64,000 nucleotides of DNA from Burkholderiales bacterium (GCA_027493935.1 JAOSJV010000001.1:2627157-2691156); one strand, 5' to 3'; shown: positions 46,719 through 56,757, counted from the first letter of the stretch. A program made the numbers and translations. Notes: a model not told the origin generated them from the letters alone.

Positions 46719-47710
46719 CCGCCTCTCCCGTCGACAACGGCGCTCTCCACTGCGGCGATGATCTGCGCCTCGTCCGGAAGGACCGCCTTTTCCAGGTGCG
46801 GCGCATAGGGTATTGCCACGTCCGGCACGGTCACGCGCTTGATCGGCGCCTTCAGCGCGGCGAACGCCTGGTCGGCCGCCCGCGCCGCGATCTCGCTCGC
46901 GGCGCTGCAGGTCGACCTCGCCTCGTCCACAACGACCAGGCGACCGGTCTTGCGAACCGACGAAAGGATCGTCCGCTCGTCGAGCGGGAACAACGTTCTG
47001 GGGTCGATGACTTCCGCGTCCATGCCCGACTTCGCCAGGTGATCGGCGGCCCGCAAAGCATGGCGAACCATCGCCCCGATCGCCACCACGGTCACGTCGG
47101 TGCCCGCCCGCTTGACATCGGCGCGACCGAGCGGCACCAGCACATCGCCGTCCGGGACTTCACCCTGCTCTCCGCCGCGCCGCGCCGGCTGCAGAAACAC
47201 CACCGGGCTGTCGTCGCGGATCGCCGACTTGAGCATCCCCTTGGCGTCGGCGGGCGTGCTGGGAACCGCCACCTTGATCCCGCCGAGATTCATCAGCATC
47301 GGGTACGGAACATCGGAGTGCTGCGCGCCGACCGAGCGTCCCGCCCCGTACACTGCCATGTAGACGAGGGGAAGCGTCACCTGTCCGGCCGACATATAGT
47401 GCAGCTTGGCCGCCTGGTTCGCGATCGCATCGAGCCCGGTGTACAGGAAGTTCCCGTACATCAGATGGCAGATCGGGCGGTACCCGGCCGCCGCCGCGCC
47501 CACCGCCATCCCGGTCATCGCGGCCTCGCATATCGGCGTGTCGCGCACGCGCTCGGTGCCGAAGCGATCCGCAAGTCCGCGCGTGTCGCCGAAGAGGCTC
47601 ATGCCGACGTCCTCGCCGAAGAGGATAACCTTGGCGTCCCGCTCCAACTCTTCGGCGAGTGCCTCGTTCACTGCCTGGATCATTCGTTTGCGCGACATGA
47701 CCGGCCTCAT
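46715..47710 (-). CDS. 2-oxoacid/acetoin dehydrogenase E1 component, beta subunit
   Basis: The protein has 331 residues from an ATG overlapping the E1 alpha stop (ATGA). It has the Pyr-domain pattern KVILFGEDVGMSLFGDTRGL, DTPICEAAMTGMAVGAAAAG with conserved Glu, and GAGRSVGAQHSDVPYPMLMN. It pairs with the alpha subunit to form a TPP-dependent heterotetramer that decarboxylates 2-oxoacids or cleaves acetoin-like diketone precursors. The gene order E1 alpha, E1 beta, lipoyl domain resembles acetoin dehydrogenase loci, but the E2 catalytic part is missing. Confidence 0.92.
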   Translation of the reverse strand: MRPVMSRKRMIQAVNEALAEELERDAKVILFGEDVGMSLFGDTRGLADRFGTERVRDTPICEAAMTGMAVGAAAAGYRPICHLMYGNFLYTGLDAIANQAAKLHYMSAGQVTLPLVYMAVYGAGRSVGAQHSDVPYPMLMNLGGIKVAVPSTPADAKGMLKSAIRDDSPVVFLQPARRGGEQGEVPDGDVLVPLGRADVKRAGTDVTVVAIGAMVRHALRAADHLAKSGMDAEVIDPRTLFPLDERTILSSVRKTGRLVVVDEARSTCSAASEIAARAADQAFAALKAPIKRVTVPDVAIPYAPHLEKAVLPDEAQIIAAVESAVVDGRGG

Positions 47711-48692
47711 GCGAGCATGTGCGCGAACGCCGAGCTCTCGGTCGGCAAGGGGTCGGCGGACGCCTGCGCGTACGCAGCGGCGACGGCCTCCGCGACTTCT
47801 GCGTCGATGGCGTCCAGTTCCCGTTGCGTGGCCGTCCCGGATCCCGTCAGCTGGGTCGCGAAGCGAAATAGGGGATCGCAGGCCATCCATTCGCCGATTT
47901 CCGCGTCTTCGCGGTAGGCGCGTGACAGAAAGCTCTGCTCGGTCTCAACGTGCCCGCGGATTCGGTAGGTGCGCGCCTCGATGAGCGATGGTCCTGAGCC
48001 GGCACGCGCACGCCTCACCGCCTCACCAGCAGTCTCCCACACCGCCTCGACGTCGTTTCCGTCCAGCGCGTGGCCGGGCACTCCGAACGGTTCTCCGCGC
48101 GTTGCGATCGCGCCGGCGGTCACGTCCGCGGTCGGCGAGAACTCGGCGAAGCCGTTGTTCTCGCACACCAGGATCAGCGGCAACCGCCATAGTGCCGCGA
48201 CGTTGAGCACTTCGGCGACGACACCCTGGCTCGCGGCCCCATCGCCGAAGAACGCGACTGCGACGGCGCACGCCCGATCCAGCTGCGCCGCAAGCGCCGC
48301 GCCAGCGGCGATGCCGATCCCCCGCCGACGATGCCGTTGGCACCGAGAATCCCGCGCGCGAAATCGGCAACGTGCATCGAGCCGCCCTTGCCGCGGCAGA
48401 CGCCGGTCGCACGGCCGAGGATCTCGGCCAGCATCGCCCGTGGATCACCGTTCTTGGCGAGGAAATGACCGTGCCCCCGGTGCGTGCTCGTGATCCAGTC
48501 GGCGTCGCTCAAGTGCGCACAGACCCCCGCCGCTACGGCCTCCTGGCCGATGCAGAGGTGGACTGCGCCGGGAATATCCCCGGACGTGACCAGCTCGCCG
48601 ATCAGCTCCTCGATTCTGCGGATCAGACGCATCCGCCGGTATAGGTCGAGCTTGCCGGTACGCTGCAGGGTGTCGGCTCGGCGCGTGGGCAT
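47707..48692 (-). CDS. 2-oxoacid/acetoin dehydrogenase E1 component, alpha subunit, frameshifted
   Basis: The start at 48692 (or ATG at 48737) leads to YRRMRLIRRIEELIGELVTS, IGQEAVAAGVCAHLSDADWI, THRGHGHFLAKNGD and GKGGSMHVADFARGILGANG. At five C, 48319-48323 (plus strand), the frame is lost; adding one base gives GIGIAAGAALAAQLD, the TPP motif GDGAASQGVVAEVLNVAALW and VCENNGFAEFSP, and a total of 328 residues. It binds TPP together with the beta subunit. Copy 2 of the alpha/beta hydrolase lies directly upstream on the same strand. Confidence 0.85.
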
Positions 48693-48895
48693 TGACGGAT
48701 CGGCCGTCTGTATGGGCGCTTTCTGTTGGCGCGGCATCGTCGCGTTCGATCGGTCTCGCCGCGATTCGACTCGCCCAGCGGCCGCCCGCGGCGTGCCCAG
48801 CGATCTGTCGAAGCCCGAGCGAGGGATCCGGGCAACGCGCATGGATCAGGCCTGCCCGCAGGCGACTCCAAGCAAAGAGCGAGCAGCGCTTTGCG

Positions 48896-49816
48896 TCAGC
48901 CCATGCTGGCGAGCAGGTTCTTGAGCCAGGCGGCCTGCACCCTGCCCACCTTGGCGAGGTGGTCGCGGTTGGTGTACAGGCTCATGTGATCGACGCCCGA
49001 GACCGACACCAGGGTCTTGTTCGGATTGGTGATGGCGTTGAAGGCCTGCATCTCCAGGTCGGCCGAGGTGATGTTGTCGCCCTTGGCGAGGGTCATCATG
49101 GCCGGGGTCTCGACGATGCGCTCGCAGAACGGCGCCACCTTGTACTGCAGCAGCAGCTCGACCGACTCGATCGTGTTCCAGTGCTCGTGCCGCGGCGCCT
49201 CGTTCTTCTTGATCGCCATGAAGCCCGCGTACACGTGCGGAAATGGCCAGCTGGTCAGCTCCGCGGCCGCGTCCTTCTCCGGGGACATCGGCATCGCGGC
49301 GCTCGGCTTGCCGCTGAAGCGCGCGCGCCGGTCCTCGGCGAGCAGCCGGTTGAGCTGCGCAAAACGCGTCTCGCCGTGCACCCGGCGCATGGTCTGGAAG
49401 CCGTCGACCACCGGAATCGTGGAGATCGCGAAGGCCGGACGCGAGTCCAGCGCCGCAGCGATCAGCACATGCCCGCCGCTGTAGGAGATGCCCCAGATGC
49501 CGATGCGCGACTTGTCGATGCCCGCCAGCGTCTCGGCAAAGGAGAACGCGTTGCGGTAGTCCTCGATCTGGTTCCACGGATTGATGTGCTGGCGCGGCAC
49601 CCCGCCGCTTTCCCCGAAGCCGCGGTAGTCGAAGCGCAGCGTCGCGCAGCCCAGTTCCTCGAAGAATTTGCCGTACCAGGGCATCACGATCTCTTTGGTG
49701 TAGCACCACCCGCCGGCCATGATCACCAGCGGCACATCGCCGCTCCTGCCCGCCGGGCGCGTCAGTACGCCCTTGAGCTTGTCACCACAGCTGTTGAACT
49801 CGACCGTCTCGGACAT
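48896..49816 (-). CDS. Alpha/beta hydrolase, copy 2
   Basis: The protein has 306 residues, identical to copy 1 except Lys for Thr at position 204 (AIKKNEAPRH against AIKTNEAPRH). The nucleophile elbow GIWGISYSGGH and the final His in VSGVDHMSLY are intact. It lies first in the minus-strand run that continues with E1 alpha 159-204 bp downstream. Keeping both copies nearly identical at every codon position implies recent duplication or ongoing gene conversion. It may supply a hydrolytic ring-opening or ester cleavage step to both operons. Confidence 0.85.
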   Translation of the reverse strand: MSETVEFNSCGDKLKGVLTRPAGRSGDVPLVIMAGGWCYTKEIVMPWYGKFFEELGCATLRFDYRGFGESGGVPRQHINPWNQIEDYRNAFSFAETLAGIDKSRIGIWGISYSGGHVLIAAALDSRPAFAISTIPVVDGFQTMRRVHGETRFAQLNRLLAEDRRARFSGKPSAAMPMSPEKDAAAELTSWPFPHVYAGFMAIKKNEAPRHEHWNTIESVELLLQYKVAPFCERIVETPAMMTLAKGDNITSADLEMQAFNAITNPNKTLVSVSGVDHMSLYTNRDHLAKVGRVQAAWLKNLLASMG

Positions 49817-49895
49817 ACCCCATCCTCCTATCGACCGCCCCGACTGCCTCCGCCAAGGCCCCCAATGTGCCTTCGGCCGCACTTCCCTGTCAAGC

Positions 49896-49914
49896 GAATA
49901 TTGAACCAGTATTC
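49896..49914 (-). promoter_or_regulatory. Operator-like palindrome, copy 2
   Basis: The same 19-bp palindrome as at 36049-36067, in the inverted copy. The TTGACA box follows at 49888-49893 on the minus strand. It precedes the hydrolase copy 2 and thereby the E1-lipoyl-TRAP operon, so both operons would answer to the same DNA-binding protein. Confidence 0.5.
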
Positions 49915-50144
49915 GGAAACGGGTAGAGCCGCTGCGAACTGCCTGGGCTCCGGTGGGCAGCGTCGACGCCGCTCGGCTCGTGCGGTTCGCATCCACTGTG
50001 AATCAAGCACTTGAGGCCCGACGTCGTCACGATAGTAGGGCGCGTTGGGCACTCGCAGATCCCTGCCGGGCTGCCGTTCCAGTGAACGCGCTTCCCACCG
50101 GGTTCGGGCACAGGCCGCCGGTCCGAAAGCGATCGCACGGCCCC

Positions 50145-52122
50145 TCACCCGAAAGCGCATGCGCATTCGAACCCCGGCCACCGGGGCATGAAAAGCGCCT
50201 GGTTAGGGTGGATCGGCGCGCGCTGCACGGCGGGTCCACCCTTGCGGTAACCATCGAAGTGGTGGGACGGCAGCCAGTCGGCGCTGACCGGCAGCAGCGG
50301 CGGTGAGAGGTACGAGAACGGCCCGGCTGCGTAGACGATCTTGCCGCCAACTATCGTGAGCAGCGACTCGAGCGACTTCACGGCCTCGTCCGCAATGCTG
50401 AAATAGTCGGCCGTGAGGACGGCGAGATCCGCTAGGCGCCCCGGCTCGAGCGTCCCCTTGACGTTGTCCTCGTAGCTCATTCTGGCGCCTGCATGGGCGA
50501 ACAGCCGCAGCGCCTCGGTGCGGTCGAGAAGGTTCGCGTCGCCGTTCAGCCTGAGGCCGCCAACCGTCTCGCCGGTGAGCATCCAGTGGATGGCGATCCA
50601 CGGATTGTGGCTGGTGGCACGGTTGCCGTCCGTACCGCCGGCGAGCGGAATACCCATGCTGCGCATGCGCCCGATCGGCGGCGCATCAGCCGCCGCGGCT
50701 GCACCCTGGCGCGCGAGATACTGCTCGCCATCGAGCGAAAGCCGGTTCTGGATTCCGATCGATCCGCCCATCGCGGCGACGCGCTCTAGGCTCTCCGCCG
50801 AAATGCCCTCGCAGTGCTCAAGGCTCCATCGCAGCCGGTCGATCGGCACCTCGCGGTGGACCCGCTCGAGCGCATCCAGGATGCGCCGGCACGAAAGAAT
50901 CGTATGAGGCGTGCAGATGGAATGGCCATCCGAGCTCGGCGACGTACCGGACCACCTCGGCGAGCAGCTTCTCCATCCCCGTCGGCTGGCCGGCAAAATC
51001 CTTGGCGAAGTTCGTGACGTCGGTCGCCTGCCACACGAGATACTCGCCTGCGCCGATCATCCGCAACCACTCATCGCCCTCGTTCAGGCGTACCGCTGCG
51101 GTCCAGCGACGATAATCCTCGATCTCGCTGCCGGGTGTCTGTGCGAAGAGCGTGTACGCAATACGCAGGGTGAGTTCGTTGCGGCGAGCGAGCTCGGCGA
51201 CGCCTCGATAGTTGTCCGGATAGTTCTGCCCGCCGCCGCCGGCGTCGATCACGCTGGTGATACCCAGGCGATTGCACTCGCGCATGAAGTGCCGCGTCGA
51301 GAGGATCTGGTCCTCCTCGGAGAGCCGCGGCACCCGCAACCACACGCCCACCAGCGCGGCGAGGCTGGTCGTCGCCATCAGCAGCCCCGTCGGATTGCCG
51401 TGGCGGTCCCGCTCGATTCGGCCCGCGACCGGGTCCGGCGTGTCCTTGCCCCAACCCAGCACGCGCATCGCTGCGCGGTTGAGCCAGGCACGGTCGTACA
51501 GGTGCATGACCATCGCCGGCACCTCACCGGTGGCCGCGTTGATCTCCTCGAGCGTCGGCAGGCGCTTCTCGACGAACTGCGAGTAGCTCCAGCCGCCGAT
51601 CACCTGCACCCAGTGGGGCGGCGGAGTGCGCCGCGCCTGCTCGCGCAGCATACGCAGCCCTTCCGTGAGCGAAGGCACGCCGTCCCAGCGTACTTCGTTG
51701 GAATAGGTGAGCCCGCCCCGGATGAAGTGCGAGTGCGCGTCGTTCAGGCCGGGCACCGCAGTGCGCCCGCCGAGGTCGATCACACGTGTACCCGCTCCCC
51801 GATATGCCTCGATCTCCGCGTCGTTGCCGCTCGCAACGACTCGCTCGCCCCTGATCGCCAGCGCGGTCACGAACGGCTGACGGGGGTTCAGCGTCGCAAT
51901 GCGGCCGTTGACGAGCACGGTGTCGGCGGGCCCAGCCGCATCGGCCACCGGACGTTCGCTGCCGCTAGCTGCGACCGGCCTGGCAGATCCGGTGCTGGCG
52001 GCGAGCGCAGACCGGATGCGCTTACGCTCAGCCGCACCTAGGGTCTGCCCCGCGCCGGTCGCGGTGTCCTTATCACCCCGGCCGCAACCGCAGTTCATGT
52101 GCACGCAAGTCATGGGTTCCAT
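50145..52122 (-). CDS. YtcJ-like amidohydrolase family protein, frameshifted
   Basis: The protein reads DTVLVNGRIATLNPRQPFVT, VPGLNDAHSHFIRGG with the first metal-binding His pair, GGWSYSQF, and FHLHASYD. At the run of three A 50894-50896 (plus strand) the frame shifts; one base fewer continues to RRILDALERVHREVPIDRLR, a His in LEHCEGI, GGTDGNRATSHNPW and the end of the barrel, about 658 residues. The family hydrolyses C-N bonds of amides or cyclic imides with a metal centre. The first about 70 residues (MTCVHMNCGCGRGDKD and a long Ala/Ser stretch) are unusual for the family, and the real start may lie downstream. Confidence 0.75.
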
Positions 52123-52200
52123 GGATTTCCCTCACTGGATTGCACGGGATCCGCATCCAATCGCGGTCGTGACCCGACCCCTCCGCGCGGCGGGCGCCGT

Positions 52201-52920
52201 TCAGGAGCTCCGCGCGTCCGCCCCCAGGTACGCTTCACGGATGTGCGGCTGCACCAGGAGCTCCTGGGGCGCACCTTCAGAGACGATCCGACCGCCTTCC
52301 ATCACGTAAGCGCGCTCGGCGAGCGCGAGCGCCCTGGCGGCGTTCTGTTCGATCAGAAGAATGGACACGCCCTCGGCGTGAATGGCGCACAGCGCTTCGA
52401 AGACCTCCTCGACGATCTTCGGCGATAGACCGAGCGACGGCTCGTCAACCAGCAGCAGGCGCGGCCGGGCCATCAGTGCACGCCCGATCGCGACCATTTG
52501 TTGCTGCCCGCCCGAAAGGGTGCCCGCGGCCTGCAGGCGCCGCTCGCGCAGGATCGGGAAGAGTCCGTAGACCCGATCTAGCGACTCGACCCTGAAGCGA
52601 CGTGCCGCGCGGCGATAGCAGCCCACCTCCAGGTTCTCCTCGACGCTCATGCCGGCAAAGAGCTTACGACCCTCCGGAATGATGGCCACCCCCCGCCCGC
52701 ACATGTCCCTGGCCGAAGCATGAGTGACGTCGGCCCCGTCGAGCCGGAGGCCCCCGCCGCGATTCGGGATCAGACCCGCGATCGCGTTCACCAGCGTGGT
52801 CTTCCCTGCCCCGTTCGGCCCGACCACCGAAACGAGCTCGCCCTCCCGAACGACGAGGGTAACATCCCAGAGCGCAGTGGCATCTCCGTAGGCGACGTTC
52901 AAGCCGTGGGCCTCAAGCAT
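52201..52920 (-). CDS. livF: Branched-chain amino acid-type ABC transporter ATPase (LivF)
   Basis: The protein has 239 residues. Walker A GPNGAGKTT near residue 37, signature LSGGQQQM and Walker B LLLVDEPSLGLSP are intact, with LivF features GVAIIPEGRKLFAGMSVEEN. It energises the HAAT-family importer formed with the fused permease/ATPase, LivH and the binding protein. It overlaps the previous gene by 8 bp. In catabolic loci such transporters often import aromatic or alicyclic acids rather than leucine. Confidence 0.93.
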   Translation of the reverse strand: MLEAHGLNVAYGDATALWDVTLVVREGELVSVVGPNGAGKTTLVNAIAGLIPNRGGGLRLDGADVTHASARDMCGRGVAIIPEGRKLFAGMSVEENLEVGCYRRAARRFRVESLDRVYGLFPILRERRLQAAGTLSGGQQQMVAIGRALMARPRLLLVDEPSLGLSPKIVEEVFEALCAIHAEGVSILLIEQNAARALALAERAYVMEGGRIVSEGAPQELLVQPHIREAYLGADARSS

Positions 52921-54651
52921 GTGCCGCCCCCAGGTACGCAGTCACCACGTCTCGCTGCTGGATCACCTCGCGCGGTTCTCCTTCGGCGATCACCTTACCG
53001 TAATTGAGCACGATCAGGCGATCCACGAGCTCCAGCACCGCGCGCATGTTGTGCTCGATGAACACGATAGTCGCACCACGGGCGCGGATCTCGCGCACCA
53101 GTTCGACGGCGCTGGTGATCTCAGCCGGAGTAAGCCCCGACAGGACCTCGTCGAGGGAGCACCAAGCGCGGTTGCGAGGCGAGCGCGCGCGCGAGCTCGA
53201 GGAACTTACGCTGATGCAAGTTGAGTTCCGATGGAAGCATTGCGGCGCGCTCGACCAGCCCGACGAAACCCAGCCAGTGCGAAGCCTCCTGGTACGCCGC
53301 TGCGCGGTCGAGCGCCGCAGCGCCGAAGGTCGCAGCGAGCGCGACGTTCTCGAGTATCGACAAACTCCCGAAGGGCCGCGGTATCTGATACGTGCGCGCG
53401 ACCCCAGCCGCGCGATGCGGTGCGCATCGCGCTCGACGAGGTTCTCGCTTGCGAAGAGTATGCGCCCGGAGTCCGGTCGGTAGTATCCGCTGATGACGTT
53501 CACCAGCGTGGACTTACCCGATCCATTCGGCCCGACAAGCCCCAGGATCTCTCCTTGCCGCACCTCGACGCTCACACCATCGAGCGCCTGCACGCCCTTG
53601 AAACCGAGCCGCACGTTGTCGCAGCTCAGGAGCACCTCACCGGCGGCGGACCGCGGGCGGTGTGGACTCCGGCTGCGTTCACCCTCACCGCCCGGCTCGC
53701 CCGGCTTCGACGTCGGCCGGCGCCAGCGGGCCGCGGCGAATCCCATCACTCCACGTGGGAGAAACAAGATCACCAGGATCATGATCAGCCCGACGATGGC
53801 GCGGCTGGCGACCGCGGACTCGCCGCTTACGAACGCGTACGAAAGCGCGGTGACGAAGATCGCGCCGATCGCTGGTCCCAGCCAGTGGCGCGCTCCCCCA
53901 ATACGCTCATCAGGATCACGAACAGCGGTACGTTGATCGAAAAAGTCTCGGCGACCGTGACGTAGGTGACGAACACGGCGTGGATCCCGCCCGCCATTCC
54001 GGCGAGGAAGCACGAGGCGGCAAGGGCCGCAAGCTTGAACCGGAACGTTGGCACGCCCATGACCTCGGCGACGTCCTCGTCGTCGTGGATGGCGAACAGG
54101 CCCCGTCCAAGGCTCGAGTACTGGACCGCCCAGGCAGTGAACAGCGAAACGAAGGCGATGCCGACGCCGAAGACGTAGATCGACGCGCCTGCGCTCGGGT
54201 AGAAGCCCGGCACCTTGACCCCGCTCAGGAACACGCCCGGCCCACCGTCGATCGGCGTGTTGAGCACGATGCTGGCGACGACGAAGGTGACCGCGAGCGT
54301 GAGCAACGCGAAGAGTTCCCCGCGCAGACGGCGCAGTCGAAAGACGACCGCACCGATCCCTGCGCCGAGCAGCGCTGCGAGCAATCCAGCGGCGGCGAGC
54401 GTCCACACGAATGGAACGTCGTAGCGCGCTGTGAGCACCGCCGTCGTGTACATCCCGCTGCCGTAGAACGCGCCGTGTCCGAACGAGAAGTAGCCAGAGA
54501 AGCCGCTCAGCAGGTTCCACGAGGTCGCAAGAGCGATCCAGAAGAAGACGAGATAGAGGAAGGACTCCACGTAGGGCGGCACCCCGAGCGCGGGAAGCGC
54601 GGCAAAGGCCGCAGCCACGGCAAGGAAGGCCATTGGACCGCGCCGGATCAT
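52913..54651 (-). CDS. Fused LivM permease - LivG ATPase, three frameshifts
   Basis: The N-terminal half is a LivM-type permease: SWNLLSGFSGYFSFGHGAFYG, GPGVFLSGVKVPG, FRFKLAALAASCFLAGMAGG, ending LIMILVILFLPRGVMGF. It runs without a stop through a linker into a LivG-type ATPase: GVQALDGVSVEVRQGEILGL, Walker A GPNGSGKST, SELNLHQRKFLELARALA and IVFIEHNMRAVLELVDRL. Indels at 53895-53899, 53402-53405 and 53155-53157 (one base missing, missing, extra) break the frame, and correction gives 579 residues. Fused LivMG proteins are known in betaproteobacteria. It overlaps livH by 4 bp and livF by 8 bp. Confidence 0.8.
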
Positions 54652-55502
54652 CCGATGCGATCCGGCCTGAGCACCAGCACCGCGATCAGCAGCGTGAAAG
54701 ACACCAGCGGCGCCCAGGTTGGCGCCGTCAACGCCATGGTGAGGGATTCGCTAACGCCAATTACCAAGCCCGCGGCCAGCACGCCGAGCGGATTTCCTAA
54801 CCCCCCGAGGATGACCACGGCAAATACCACCCCCATCCAGGAGAACATCTGCGCCGGCGACAGCGTGTAGGCCATCGCGATGAAAGCCCCGGCCACCGCG
54901 GCGAGCGCCGTCGCGAACCCCGAGAGCATCAGCGCCAGCCGCCGGTGATCCACTCCGAATGCCGCAGCGATGTCCGGGTTCTCGGCGCTCGCGCGTAACG
55001 CCTTGCCAACCAGCGTGAAGCGGAGAAAGACCCACGTGCCGACCGACAGCGCCGCGGCGACCAGGAACATGATCGCCTCTACCACAGGAACGAACAGCGA
55101 CCCCACTTGAATCGAAACAGTGCCGAACTCGAACTGGAACTTGCGCAGATCCGCGGTCCAGAACCACTGGATCGCGCTCTCGACGATGATCGCGATCCCG
55201 AACGTCACTAGCAGGGAAGCGAACTCCGCGACTTCGAAGCGGGCGAACATGACCTGCATCGCCACGCCAAGGACGAAGAACGCCGGTACGACGACCAGTA
55301 CCGCGGCGACGACCGTGAATCCGGCGACACCTGCGAGCTGGAAGACGAGGTAGGCGCCAAGAAACGCCAGCGCAAAGTGCGCCAGGTTGATCAGCCTAAG
55401 GTAGCCCCACGAGAGACTCAAGCCGAGCCCAAGCAGCGCGTACAGCCCGCCGATGAAAATACCGGACAGCAGCGACTGTCCGAGCAGCGTTGCGCTCGGC
55501 AT
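54648..55502 (-). CDS. livH: Branched-chain amino acid-type ABC permease (LivH)
   Basis: The protein has 284 residues from the ATG at 55502; a GTG at 55514 would add four. Motifs of LivH are GLYALLGLGLSLSWGYLRLINLAHFALAFLG in core form GYLRLINLAH, GKALRASAENPDIAAAFGV and VILGGLGNPLGVLAAGLVIG. It has about eight membrane helices. It forms the inner-membrane channel with the LivM part of the fused gene. Its stop overlaps that gene's ATG by 4 bp. Confidence 0.92.
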   Translation of the reverse strand: MPSATLLGQSLLSGIFIGGLYALLGLGLSLSWGYLRLINLAHFALAFLGAYLVFQLAGVAGFTVVAAVLVVVPAFFVLGVAMQVMFARFEVAEFASLLVTFGIAIIVESAIQWFWTADLRKFQFEFGTVSIQVGSLFVPVVEAIMFLVAAALSVGTWVFLRFTLVGKALRASAENPDIAAAFGVDHRRLALMLSGFATALAAVAGAFIAMAYTLSPAQMFSWMGVVFAVVILGGLGNPLGVLAAGLVIGVSESLTMALTAPTWAPLVSFTLLIAVLVLRPDRIG

Positions 55503-55515
55503 GGCGAGGCTCACA

Positions 55516-56757
55516 TCACTGCACCAGGAACTTGATGTCCGGAGCCGCGGATTCCTTCGGCCACACCGTAAACCATTTACCGCGCTGGATCTGCTTCACC
55601 TTGGACAGGTCGTCGCCGTAGTTGTGCGTGCCGTTGAAGCGCATCCTTCCGAGCAGCGTATCTACCGTGTGCGCGCGCAGCCAGTCCGCGAGCACCTTGT
55701 CGTCCAGGCTCTTGGTGGCCTTGACGGCCGCGGTCAGGACCTGCCACTGCGCGTATCCCAGCGCGGCCTGCATGTCCGCCTCGGGGTAAGGCAGCTTCGC
55801 CTTCTCGGCGCGCTCGCGGTAGACCTTGACGAACTCCGCGGCATTGGGATTATTGGTGAAGGGCGGATGCGGCTCGAAGAGCGTCATGGCGAGCGCGCGC
55901 TCACCCTCCGGCGCGACCGCGAGCGGGGCCGGCGCGGGATAGAGGTGGAAGTGGTTCTTCGGCGTGTAGTTCAGCTTCTTGAGCGCCTCGAGCAGCATGT
56001 TGCTCTCCAGGCCGATGCTGCCCATCCACAGCAGATCTGGATTTGCATCGCGCACACGCGCGGCGATCGCGCCGAAATCACGATTACCGAACTCGAACTC
56101 GAGATACATGACTTCGGTCAGACCGCGCTTCTTTGCGACCTCACGCGCGCCAAGCGATAGAAAGTGCACTGATGGAAACTTGCTGGTGACAATAGCGATC
56201 GTCTTGATCGAGGCACCGCTTGCAGTCAATCCGTCATACAGCTTCGGCGGAAAGGTCTCCTCCGGCGTGTAGCCGAGCTGATAGACGGGGAACTGCATAC
56301 CGTACTTTGCCAGCTTCGGGATGCCGAAGGTGTTGTGAATGAGCATCTTGCCGTGGCGCTCGGCAACGGCCATCGCCGAAAGGATCGATCCGGTCGCGTA
56401 CGGTCCGATCAGCAAATCGACCTTGTCTGCGGTGACCAGCCTGTCGTACAGTGTGCGGGTGAGGTCCGGCTTCGACTGGTCGTCGAGCAGCACCCACTCG
56501 ACCGGGCGGCCCAGCAGGCCATCCGCCTTGTTGATCTGCTCGACGAATATCTCCCCAGCGAGTTTGTGCACCATGCCGGTCGACGCGAGCGGGCCGGTGA
56601 GCGCGAGCGATCCGCCGACCCGGATCGGTGGGCCGGACGGGGCGGCGCCGCCGGGTGCGGCCAGGCCGAGGGCGAGCGCACCGAGAGCGAGTGCCGCCAC
56701 GATGCGGCGGGTTTGAGCGAGAAAATCAACTGGCAAGCAGCGCTTGGTTGGTCTCAT
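55516..56757 (-). CDS. ABC transporter substrate-binding protein (LivK type)
   Basis: The protein has 413 residues from the ATG at 56757, preceded by GGAGGAAGAGG. The signal peptide (IVAALALGALALGLAAPGGAA) is followed by the leucine-binding-protein fold: IRVGGSLALTGPLASTGMVH, VDLLIGPYATGSILSAMAVA and SIKTIAIVTSKFPSV. The branch with LYPAPAPLAV and PEADMQAALGYAQWQVL often serves aromatic or alicyclic acid uptake in catabolic clusters, which is inference. It is first of the Liv genes, 13 bp before livH's start. Confidence 0.9.
   Translation of the reverse strand: MRPTKRCLPVDFLAQTRRIVAALALGALALGLAAPGGAAPSGPPIRVGGSLALTGPLASTGMVHKLAGEIFVEQINKADGLLGRPVEWVLLDDQSKPDLTRTLYDRLVTADKVDLLIGPYATGSILSAMAVAERHGKMLIHNTFGIPKLAKYGMQFPVYQLGYTPEETFPPKLYDGLTASGASIKTIAIVTSKFPSVHFLSLGAREVAKKRGLTEVMYLEFEFGNRDFGAIAARVRDANPDLLWMGSIGLESNMLLEALKKLNYTPKNHFHLYPAPAPLAVAPEGERALAMTLFEPHPPFTNNPNAAEFVKVYRERAEKAKLPYPEADMQAALGYAQWQVLTAAVKATKSLDDKVLADWLRAHTVDTLLGRMRFNGTHNYGDDLSKVKQIQRGKWFTVWPKESAAPDIKFLVQ

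Larger units (their letters stand above)
48893..49918. repeat. Large inverted repeat, copy 2
   Basis: The reverse complement of 36045-37070, same length (1,026 bp), one difference noticed (49206). The 11,822 bp between the two copies carry two convergent operons. Recombination between the copies would invert that segment while leaving each operon behind an identical promoter and hydrolase gene. Confidence 0.93.
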
